Origin: JBKPRX01 sp046734795
GTDB lineage: Bacteria > Actinomycetota > Thermoleophilia > Gaiellales > Gaiellaceae
Direction: 5' to 3'
NCBI GenBank assembly: GCA_046734795.1
Contig: JBKPRX010000163.1
Location: forward strand, 1 to 10,180
Length of the DNA stretch: 10,180 nt
A model generated the notes under the pieces. It ran no database searches and had not been told where the DNA came from. It saw nothing but the letters and a program-made list of their open reading frames with translations. Positions 1 to 5,084 of this stretch are shown piece by piece. The translations under genes and the position numbers were made by a program. Each line of letters opens with the position of its first letter. Within the stretch, counting starts at the first letter, position 1.

Positions 1-3
1 GCG

Positions 4-204
4 CTAGTGGATGTGCAGATTGATGCCGATCACGAGCAACGGCCACAAGACCGTCGCGAGGAGCGCGGACGCGATCGTCTTCACCGTGTGCAGGTTCGAC
101 CAGTAGTGGTGCGTCGCAGCGACGATGGCGCCGATGATCAAGTAGAGCGCGAGCACCCAGCTGATGCCGATCCGTGGGGCTGCAGTCGCGGTGGCGTAGC
201 GCAT
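4..204 (-). CDS. Small two-helix membrane protein, 66 residues, function unknown
   Basis: I do not recognise a named family. The protein begins MRYATATAAPR and has two hydrophobic stretches, roughly residues 13-30 and 44-62, joined by a short polar loop rich in aromatic and His residues (HHYWSNLH, residues 32-39). It ends in a short NLHIH tail. This suggests a helical hairpin in the cytoplasmic membrane. A longer frame runs upstream to about base 924, but that part is arginine- and serine-rich shadow sequence opposite the DUF192 and peptidase genes. The start at 204 is chosen because AAGGAGG (bases 211-217, minus strand) lies 6 bases upstream of the ATG. It is the third minus-strand gene in the group, 221 bases after the DUF192 gene, so it may have its own promoter. 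From memory, similar short proteins with an 'NLHT...LWPLL..G.NLHI' pattern occur in actinobacteria, but that is recollection and not a search. A pilus role is only suggested by position. Confidence 0.75.
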   Translation of the reverse strand: MRYATATAAPRIGISWVLALYLIIGAIVAATHHYWSNLHTVKTIASALLATVLWPLLVIGINLHIH

Positions 205-210
205 GTCCTT

Positions 211-217
211 CCTCCTT
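211..217 (-). promoter_or_regulatory. Strong ribosome binding site that fixes the start of the 66-residue protein
   Basis: Read on the minus strand this is AAGGAGG, close to a full anti-16S complement, with a 6-base spacer (AAGGAC) before the ATG at 204-202. It is the strongest argument that the short frame is a real gene and that its long upstream extension is not coding. Confidence 0.75.
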
Positions 218-400
218 CCCTCTCCTGGAGAGAACGCCCGCGGAGCGGCGCCGGTTACGTGACGATCGACTCGAGAGCGAGCGTCACCTCGCGGCGATGG
301 GCGCGCCGTCCGCTCCGGCTCGAGGACATGCGTCGATCGCGTCGGCGAGCGGACGCGGCAGTCGTGGTACGCGCGGATCGACAAACGAACGCGACCGGGT

Positions 401-417
401 GCGCTCTCCCAGAGCAC
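401..417 (-). terminator. Short hairpin after the DUF192 gene, possible weak terminator
   Basis: On the minus strand GTGCTCT-GGG-AGAGCGC can pair over 7 base pairs (one G-T) with a 3-base loop. It begins 8 bases after the DUF192 stop codon. There is no run of T after the stem, so it does not look like a classical intrinsic terminator. It could be an RNA 3'-end stabiliser, a weak or Rho-dependent end, or chance in GC-rich DNA. Confidence 0.25.
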
Positions 418-425
418 GACGCCGC

Positions 426-770
426 CTAGGAGAAGCTGAGCCGCATGCCTTCTGCGATGCCTGACGCGCGCGCCTGGCCGGCAGGCAGCTCGAGCACTCG
501 GCGCGCACCGCGGGCCGAGGCGAATCGCGACCGAGGCAGCTCGGACACGACCCGTCGCACCACGAGGTCGCGGTCGAGGAAGACGACGTCGATCGGAAAA
601 CGCATGAAGAACGTGTGGATCGAGCTCGCCGGCGAGAGGAACAAGCCGTGACCGGCCGGCAACGAGTCGCGCCCGAGAAGTCCTCGCAGCCGCGAGACGA
701 AGCTGTCGGCAACCTCGCAGTGCGGGCAGACGATCCGACCGTCGTCGGCGACGAGCGTGCGAACGGTCAC
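426..770 (-). CDS. DUF192 family protein
   Basis: The 114-residue protein matches the DUF192 pattern. It has a leading strand with 'RLRGLLGRDSL' (residues 27-37), 'GHGLFLSPASSIHTFFM' (40-56), 'FPIDVVFLDRD' (58-68) and a C-terminal 'RVLELPAGQA..SGI..G' (91-108). The family forms a small beta-barrel-like fold of unknown biochemical role, so no function is assigned. It is a little shorter than many members and has no clear signal peptide, so it is probably cytoplasmic. An unusual point is the CPHC pair, Cys15 and Cys18, near the N-terminus, which could bind metal or form a disulfide. The start is GTG at 770-768, overlapping the peptidase stop as GTGA with no good ribosome binding site of its own. 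This implies translational coupling. The tight link to a prepilin peptidase suggests a role connected with pilin maturation or its regulation, which is inference. Confidence 0.88.
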   Translation of the reverse strand: MTVRTLVADDGRIVCPHCEVADSFVSRLRGLLGRDSLPAGHGLFLSPASSIHTFFMRFPIDVVFLDRDLVVRRVVSELPRSRFASARGARRVLELPAGQARASGIAEGMRLSFS

Positions 771-1333
771 CCGTGCAGGAAGAGAACGAGAATCGCCGCG
801 CCGGCGAGGACCGGCCCGAGCGGCAGCTGGAGCTTGAGCGCGGCGCGCCCGCGTCGCGCGACGAGTGGAAGGCCGACGAGGCCGACGAGGGCGAAGCCGA
901 CGACGAGTGCAGTGAGAACGTCAACGCCTAGCAACGCCCCGAGCAACAGCGCAAGCTTGGCGTCTCCCATGCCCAACCCTCCCGGTCGCACAACGGCAGC
1001 GACGAGGAGAACGGCGAACGCACACGCGGACGCAACCAGTCGCTCGACCGCGTGATCAGGCTCGAGAGCCGCACCGAGTACGAGCACGACCACTGTTGTC
1101 GGGATGACGATCTTGTCAGGCAGCAGTCGCGATTCCAGATCGATCGCTGCCACCCAGACGAGCACGACGGTCGCAAGAGCCGCGACGCCGGACCACGCGG
1201 ACGGCGATAAGCGGATCAACGCTGCAAGGCCTATACCTGTCGCGACCGCGGCTGCCACTGACGCGCGAGCAGGTCGCAGCGGTGCACGCATTGGCACGTG
1301 CGCAGACGCGACGACTTGGGCGGCTACACCCAT
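767..1333 (-). CDS. tadV: Prepilin peptidase, TadV/CpaA type (A24 aspartic protease)
   Basis: This is an inner-membrane aspartic protease that removes the short basic leader of Flp-type pilins before assembly. The 188-residue protein is almost wholly hydrophobic with about six helices. Both catalytic motifs are visible: 'AAIDLESRLLPD' with Asp65, and 'GGLGMGDAKLAL' with Asp124 in the GxGD motif. The C-terminal 'LQLPLGPVLAGAAIL' (168-182) is also typical. It lacks the N-terminal methyltransferase part and the zinc cysteines of bifunctional PilD enzymes, as expected for the Tad class. The ATG at 1333 has no clear ribosome binding site. A second ATG at residue 15 (MRAPLRPAR) is possible. A CATACT sequence 6 bases before the ATG could be the -10 element of a leaderless transcript, which is speculative. 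The gene is transcribed away from flp and leads the DUF192 gene. Likely substrates are the Flp and TadE proteins encoded across the divergent promoter region. Confidence 0.92.
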   Translation of the reverse strand: MGVAAQVVASAHVPMRAPLRPARASVAAAVATGIGLAALIRLSPSAWSGVAALATVVLVWVAAIDLESRLLPDKIVIPTTVVVLVLGAALEPDHAVERLVASACAFAVLLVAAVVRPGGLGMGDAKLALLLGALLGVDVLTALVVGFALVGLVGLPLVARRGRAALKLQLPLGPVLAGAAILVLFLHG

Positions 1334-1382
1334 GCACGCAGTATGCGGTCGGCGTCGTCGCCTGAACCGAGCCTAAGGGCTA

Positions 1383-1403
1383 GGACCATCCCGACCCTGG
1401 TCC
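1383..1403. repeat. Inverted repeat GGACCA-N9-TGGTCC, candidate operator
   Basis: Two perfect 6-base arms, GGACCA (1383-1388) and TGGTCC (1398-1403), are separated by 9 bases. Centre-to-centre spacing is 15 bases. The site sits 50 bases upstream of the peptidase ATG and 97 bases upstream of flp. In a divergent promoter region this could be a dimeric regulator's operator shared by both units. It could also be a chance palindrome. Confidence 0.35.
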
Positions 1404-1443
1404 GTTTGGGCGACGGCGTGCCTCCTCTAGATCCATTTCGTAC

Positions 1444-1471
1444 GGAACTTTCGGACACCGCCTGCGGCGTT
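1444..1471 (+). promoter_or_regulatory. Possible ECF-sigma-like promoter for the flp operon
   Basis: GGAAC at 1444-1448 is followed after 19 bases by CGTT at 1468-1471. This resembles the GGAA(C/T)...GTT pattern used by several actinobacterial extracytoplasmic-function sigma factors, although the spacer is at the long end. It would start transcription about 20 bases before the flp ATG and leave room for the GGAGG site. A weaker housekeeping-type alternative is TTGGGC (1406-1411) with TAGATC (1428-1433). Confidence 0.2.
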
Positions 1472-1499
1472 GTCTGACGAGCTCAACTGGAGGTAGGGA

Positions 1500-1724
1500 A
1501 TGCACAAGTTGTACGAGCAGTTCACGCTCGCGGTCGGCCGCGCGCTGACGGTCAGCCCCGCAGACTTGCGACGCGAAGAGGGTCAGGGCGTCACCGAGTA
1601 CGGCCTCGCACTCGCTTTCGTTGCGATTGCGATCGCGGCGGTGCTGGTCACTCTGAAGTCCAAGATCGCCGGCTTCATCGACACGGTTGGCGACGACCTC
1701 GCGGCTCTCCCGGGGACGTTCTAG
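1500..1724 (+). CDS. flp: Flp family type IVb major pilin precursor
   Basis: This is the structural subunit of the Flp pilus. The 74-residue precursor has a 28-residue leader with charged end 'DLRREEG', then 'QGVTEYGLALAFVAIAI', the hallmark Flp motif. Cleavage is expected between Gly28 and Gln29, which puts Glu33 at +5 and Tyr34 at +6 of the mature protein, as the family requires. One hydrophobic helix (about residues 35-52) is followed by a short polar tail, 'KSKIAGFIDTVGDDLAALPGTF'. The mature pilin would be 46 residues, a normal size. The ATG has GGAGG 6 bases upstream. It is the first gene of the plus-strand unit and the only Flp-type pilin in the window. A strong hairpin starts 70 bases past its stop codon, which may allow more pilin mRNA than machine mRNA. 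The leader, at 28 residues, is rather long for an Flp protein. Confidence 0.95.
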   Translation: MHKLYEQFTLAVGRALTVSPADLRREEGQGVTEYGLALAFVAIAIAAVLVTLKSKIAGFIDTVGDDLAALPGTF

Positions 1725-1752
1725 GACGGCCACGCGGGCCGGCGGACCAGTG

Positions 1753-2277
1753 ATGACGTCGGAACTGATCAGCGCCGGAACGCGCCATGCCCAAGGGCCC
1801 GCATCGCTTGCCGTGATGCGGGCCCTCTGGTCCTGGGCGACTCGCCCATTTCGCAACTCTGCGACGGGCCTCGACGACGAGGACGGGCAGGGCGTGGTCG
1901 AGTTCGCCCTCGTGCTGCCGTTGCTCGCCGTGCTCGCGGTCTCGTTGTTCGCGTTCGGCAAGGCTGTCTTCTTCTGGAACAACGTCACGCAGGTCGCGAA
2001 CGAGGGTGCACGGCTTGCTGCGGTGAACGCAGGCGCGAAAGACGGCACGTTCAGCTTCGACTCGCAACTGCGCGGCAATCTCGTCACCGGCTCGAGCACG
2101 AAGATCTATGTCTCGGCGCCGAATCCGGCGGCCGGAAACCAGGTGACGGTGTACGTCTGCCGGACCTACAGCGTTCCGTTCTACGGGAACATCCAGATCG
2201 TCGGCAAAGCGACGATGCGGCTCGAGCAGAACCTCACGAGCCCGACGATTCTCGCGGAGAGCGCGGCGTGTCCGTGA
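1753..2277 (+). CDS. tadE: TadE-family pseudopilin
   Basis: TadE proteins are minor pilin-like proteins processed by the same peptidase as Flp and needed for pilus biogenesis. From the ATG at 1753 the protein has 174 residues. The key motif 'DEDGQGVVEFALVLPLL' has the predicted cut after Gly45, giving Glu50 at +5 and Phe51 at +6. A membrane helix (about 52-70) follows, then 'FFWNNVTQVANEGARLAAV' typical of TadE, and an exported beta-rich domain with two cysteines that could pair. The start is uncertain. The frame is open back to a TTG at 1687 inside flp, and ATG 1816 (MRALWSWATRPF) would give a more usual 24-residue leader. No start has a good ribosome binding site; 1753 has only GGCGG 7 bases upstream. 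A 12-base-pair hairpin overlaps codons 14-25 if 1753 is used and covers the start codon if 1816 is used. The 3' end overlaps the next gene by 10 bases. Confidence 0.88.
   Translation: MTSELISAGTRHAQGPASLAVMRALWSWATRPFRNSATGLDDEDGQGVVEFALVLPLLAVLAVSLFAFGKAVFFWNNVTQVANEGARLAAVNAGAKDGTFSFDSQLRGNLVTGSSTKIYVSAPNPAAGNQVTVYVCRTYSVPFYGNIQIVGKATMRLEQNLTSPTILAESAACP
1794..1826 (+). repeat. Perfect 12-bp hairpin between flp and the TadE signal region
   Basis: AGGGCCCGCATC (1794-1805) and GATGCGGGCCCT (1815-1826) are exact reverse complements with a 9-base loop, so a very stable RNA hairpin is expected. A further outer pairing, GCCCA (1789-1793) with TGGGC (1834-1838), is possible with a 7-base bulge. 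There is no T-run afterwards, so it is not a textbook terminator. It sits where many pilus operons need a partial stop or an mRNA-stabilising 3' end after the abundant pilin gene. It also includes the alternative TadE ATG at 1816 in its right arm, so it could reduce TadE translation. The hairpin is seen directly; its role is inference. Confidence 0.7.
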
Positions 2278-4265
2278 CCAATCCTCCCCACGATGTGGTT
2301 CGAACGCTTAGCTCGGAAGACGGCGGCGTGCTCATTGCGGGCGTGGTCTTGATGCTCGCGATCACGTTCGTCGCGGTCGTTGCGGTTGAGATCGGCAACC
2401 GGTACGAGCATCGGCGGCATTTGCAGATCCAGACGGATGCCGCCGCGCTCGCGGGCGGGCAGAGGTTCGACCTGTGCATCAACGACCCCGCCAACGCCCT
2501 GACTGGAATGAAGCAGCTGGCGAACCAGTACGGCGGCTTCGGTGCCGGCTCCTACAACGTCCAGGTCGGCAGTGGCGGCGGGTACGCGGGCACGGTTGCC
2601 GCGCCCGTCTACAACAGCTCGAGCTACCCAGCCGGGAGCATCCACGCCGCGGACAGCACACCTTCAGGCGACCCTTGCGCCACCGGCATGTTCGACGTCA
2701 AGGCGACCGAGACGGCCATCCCCGGCATCTTCAATTTTGTTCTTCCGGCCGCCGCGAAGCAGGTGAACGCGCACGCACGCGTCGAGCTTCGCGTGATCAA
2801 TCAGATGAAGGGCCTCCTGCCCATCGCTGTCCCAGACGTGCGGTTCAACTTCGCGTTCGCAACTTTCATCAACGAAGCCACCGGCGCGGCGATTGCGCCG
2901 GAAGTCGCGCTCACAAAGAGCGGCACGAACGGGACCGGGCAGCAGCTCTGGACCACACAGTCACCGGTGCAGGTGCCGATCAACGTCAAGCACGTCGGAG
3001 TCCGGCTCCGGCTCGTCGGCAGCCCGAACCCGGGTACGCCCTGCGGCACGCTCTACACGGAGTGCTACCCGGACCCGAGCGCGACGAGCCAAGGGCTCGT
3101 GCACATCCGCGGGTGGAACGTGTCCACGGGCTCGAACCCGCCAGTGCAGCTGCGGGATGTCTTCCTTCCGCCTGGAGGCTGCGCGCCCAAGTACGGCTAC
3201 TTCACGACAGTCGATTGCACAAGCGGTATCGCGGCTGACGTCGACTTCGGCGACCGACCGGTCAGCGGTGGAGGTATCACGGCAACTGTCACGGCGATGG
3301 TCGACGGCACGAGCGTCGACCTCACGCGCGGAAGTCTCGTCACGGGCACGACCTTCACGTGGACCGGGGGCCTACCGATCGCCGGCGAGGGACCACACCC
3401 CGTGACCATGAGCTACACCTGGGCGCAGACCTCGGGCACCTGGCGCGGCGCGACTTGCACGACGAGGAACAACAACCCGTGTAAGGACAGTGGCTCCTTC
3501 GACGGCGGCGACTACGTGCAGCGCGCGTTCGAAGGGTCGCTCGCCACCACGGGGCCAGTGCAGCAAGTGGACGTCTACCAGGCGGGCGTGTCGCAAGCCG
3601 GCGCCAACTCGTTCGAAATGGGGTCGACGCCGACGCTCGGCGTCACGATCGCGACGACCGGCACGCTCGAGACGCAAGCGGCGACGACCGCCCCCATCAT
3701 CTTCTTGCGCGTCGTCGGCAGCCAGAACCAGTCGGTCGACTGTGACCCCGACGTTCCGAACTTGCGCGGCGAGATCGACAGCGGCTGCGAACCGACCTAT
3801 GTGAAGAACCCATCGTTCGTCTGCCCGAACTACAACGAGCTGTGGGGTACGCCCCAACCCTGGCCTTGCGTGAAGACGCAGACGGGTGGCTCCGTCGGGC
3901 AAGTGACGCAGGGCTTGCAGGACCGCATTCTCGGGGGCAGCAGCTCCTGCACCGCTCCGATCAACTGGCCGTATGACCCCGAAAAGTTCCCGTCCGACCC
4001 ACGCGTCGTACCGCTGATCATCACGCCGTTCGGCACGTTCTCCGGTAGCGGCAACGACATCGTGCCAGTGCTCGACTTCGGAGCCTTCTACGTCATGGGC
4101 TGGGACAAAGACCCCTGTCCCGGGGCGGTGGCCACACCGAAGGGCTTCATCGCCGGCCACTTCATCAAATACATCCGCCGCGACAGCAATGCCGTCGGCG
4201 ATACGCAGTGCTACCTGAACGACCCGACTCAGATCAGTCCCTGTGTCGCGGTCCTTACGAAATAA
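2268..4265 (+). CDS. tadG: Large TadG-like exported pilus-associated protein, cysteine-rich
   Basis: The N-terminus resembles the TadE/TadG-like domain: 'SSEDGGVLIAGVVLMLAIT' as a membrane anchor (about residues 21-41), then 'EIGNRYEHRRHLQIQTDAAALAGGQ' (41-65), the usual sequence after the helix in TadG proteins. The peptidase motif is degraded: there is no Glu at +5 after the EDGG, so it is probably an uncleaved anchor. The remaining 600 residues should be outside the membrane. They are rich in Gly, Thr, Ser and Pro and contain 16 cysteines, an even number that suits disulfides. I recognise no catalytic domain or VWA motif there. The C-terminal block 'FGAFYVMGWDKDPC' through 'GFIAGHFIKYI' looks like a compact conserved domain. 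The GTG at 2268 is chosen because GGAGA lies 7 bases upstream; GTG 2274 (GTGA overlap) is an alternative. It could be a surface tip or anchor protein of the pilus. It is longer than most TadE/G proteins. Confidence 0.85.
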   Translation: MSVTNPPHDVVRTLSSEDGGVLIAGVVLMLAITFVAVVAVEIGNRYEHRRHLQIQTDAAALAGGQRFDLCINDPANALTGMKQLANQYGGFGAGSYNVQVGSGGGYAGTVAAPVYNSSSYPAGSIHAADSTPSGDPCATGMFDVKATETAIPGIFNFVLPAAAKQVNAHARVELRVINQMKGLLPIAVPDVRFNFAFATFINEATGAAIAPEVALTKSGTNGTGQQLWTTQSPVQVPINVKHVGVRLRLVGSPNPGTPCGTLYTECYPDPSATSQGLVHIRGWNVSTGSNPPVQLRDVFLPPGGCAPKYGYFTTVDCTSGIAADVDFGDRPVSGGGITATVTAMVDGTSVDLTRGSLVTGTTFTWTGGLPIAGEGPHPVTMSYTWAQTSGTWRGATCTTRNNNPCKDSGSFDGGDYVQRAFEGSLATTGPVQQVDVYQAGVSQAGANSFEMGSTPTLGVTIATTGTLETQAATTAPIIFLRVVGSQNQSVDCDPDVPNLRGEIDSGCEPTYVKNPSFVCPNYNELWGTPQPWPCVKTQTGGSVGQVTQGLQDRILGGSSSCTAPINWPYDPEKFPSDPRVVPLIITPFGTFSGSGNDIVPVLDFGAFYVMGWDKDPCPGAVATPKGFIAGHFIKYIRRDSNAVGDTQCYLNDPTQISPCVAVLTK

Positions 4266-4272
4266 GAGCTCG

Positions 4273-4280
4273 AGGAGGAG
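4273..4280 (+). promoter_or_regulatory. Strong ribosome binding site of cpaB
   Basis: AGGAGGAG lies 3 to 5 bases (depending on register) before the ATG at 4284, in the 18-base gap after the TadG-like gene. It is among the best sites in the operon and suggests independent, efficient initiation at cpaB. Confidence 0.7.
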
Positions 4281-4283
4281 AGC

Positions 4284-5084
4284 ATGGAACTCGCACACAG
4301 ACTGGTCTCGACTCGAAGAGGGACCGTCCTGCTGTCGATCGTTGCGGCAGTGATCGCCGGGATCCTGATCCTGGTCTACGTCAACCGATATCGCGAGAGC
4401 CTCCGAGCGGACAACGCTCGCGTGACCGTCCTCGTCGCGCGTCAGGCGATCCCCAAGGGAACATCGGGAAGCCTGATCGCCTCGGGGAGCCTCTACACCG
4501 TCAAGACGCTGCCGCAAGGGCAGCTGATCGACGGCGCGTTCAGCGATCCCTCGAGCCTGGCCGGAAAGGTGACGACGCACGAGATCCTTCCTGAGGGACA
4601 GCTCGCGGCCTCCGATTTCGCAGTCGGTTCCGGCCGTGCCGTCTCGTCACTGAGGGGTCGTCTACGAGTGATGGCCATACCGATCGACGCGGCACACGGC
4701 CTCCTCGGTGAGATCGAGGCCGGCGATCACGTCGACATCTACGCCGGTTTCAACGTGATCCCGCTTAACGCCGACGGTACGCCGGTTGCCGGTGCGCAGT
4801 CACGAGCAGTGGTCCGGCGGATCCTCACCGACATTGCGGTCGTCTCAGTCGGCGCCGCCCACGGTGGCGGCCTCGCCGGCTCGGGGACGACCTCGGTCGA
4901 GCTCAAGGTGACCGACGCCCAGGCCGCGAACCTCGCATTCGCGTCCGACAACGGCAAGATCTGGCTCGCCCAACGGCCTGGAGCCGGTGCGACGAGCTCG
5001 CCTCCGTCGATCGTGACGCTCGAAACGGTCCTGCTCGGCGTCCCGCCGGTCACAGTCCTCCGCTCTTTCAGGGGCCACCGGTGA
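4284..5084 (+). CDS. cpaB: Flp pilus assembly protein CpaB (RcpC)
   Basis: CpaB/RcpC proteins are anchored in the inner membrane and, in diderms, act in the periplasm with the Tad secretin. The 266-residue protein has a basic N-terminus and one membrane helix (about 14-33). A SAF-type domain follows, 'RVTVLVARQAIPKGTSGSLI' (46-65) onward to about 111, then the RcpC/CpaB domain with 'RLRVMAIPIDAAHGLLGEIEAGDHVDIYA' (127-154), where the 'aGdhVDi' signature is clear. 'SVELKVTDAQAANLAFASDNGKIWLAQR' (204-231) is also typical of the family. Length and domain order are normal. It ends in a GTGA overlap with cpaE. The secretin gene (cpaC/rcpA) that usually follows cpaB in proteobacteria is absent here. 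This fits a monoderm envelope and leaves the partner of this CpaB unknown. Confidence 0.93.
   Translation: MELAHRLVSTRRGTVLLSIVAAVIAGILILVYVNRYRESLRADNARVTVLVARQAIPKGTSGSLIASGSLYTVKTLPQGQLIDGAFSDPSSLAGKVTTHEILPEGQLAASDFAVGSGRAVSSLRGRLRVMAIPIDAAHGLLGEIEAGDHVDIYAGFNVIPLNADGTPVAGAQSRAVVRRILTDIAVVSVGAAHGGGLAGSGTTSVELKVTDAQAANLAFASDNGKIWLAQRPGAGATSSPPSIVTLETVLLGVPPVTVLRSFRGHR

Larger units (their letters stand above)
205..425. other. Intergenic region between the DUF192 gene and the small membrane protein gene
   Basis: These 221 bases contain no gene I can support. Open frames cross it on both strands but give only arginine/serine-rich shadow translations. It holds a short hairpin just after the DUF192 stop (bases 401-417), a small palindrome CTCTCC-A-GGAGAG at 220-232, and the ribosome binding site of the downstream small gene. 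I could not pick out a convincing -35/-10 pair. The length suggests the small gene is either separately transcribed or read through from the peptidase-DUF192 pair. Confidence 0.5.
1334..1499. promoter_or_regulatory. Divergent intergenic control region between the peptidase and flp genes
   Basis: These 166 bases separate two oppositely directed transcription units and should hold both promoters. They contain a perfect inverted repeat at 1383-1403, a possible minus-strand -10 (CATACT, 1345-1340), weak plus-strand promoter-like sequences (TTGGGC at 1406 with TAGATC at 1428; GGAAC at 1444 with CGTT at 1468), and GGAGG at 1489-1493, the flp ribosome binding site 6 bases before the ATG. No open frame here is supportable. 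The exact promoters cannot be fixed from sequence alone. Confidence 0.7.

Noticed and set aside
220..232. Small palindrome CTCTCC-A-GGAGAG before the small membrane protein gene
   Set aside because: The loop would be too small for the full stem and it sits next to a purine-rich ribosome binding site, where such matches arise easily.
205..924. N-terminal extension of the 66-residue protein to a 306-residue frame
   Set aside because: The extension is Arg/Ser-rich shadow sequence crossing the DUF192 and peptidase genes; the AAGGAGG site marks the start at 204.
1687..1752. TTG start for TadE inside the flp gene
   Set aside because: It would overlap the pilin tail, uses a rare start and adds an Arg/Ser-rich segment that is not part of TadE proteins; later starts are more likely.
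2474..3405. Plus-strand alternate frames (254 and 170 residues) inside the TadG-like gene
   Set aside because: Both are out-of-frame, strongly Arg-rich and lack any fold signature; the 665-residue frame has a clear anchor and C-terminal block.
3372..4580. 402-residue open frame on the minus strand opposite the TadG-like and CpaB genes
   Set aside because: It is composition-driven: Arg/Asp/Gly-rich with no domain, no membrane segment and no ribosome binding site, and it spans two well-supported genes.
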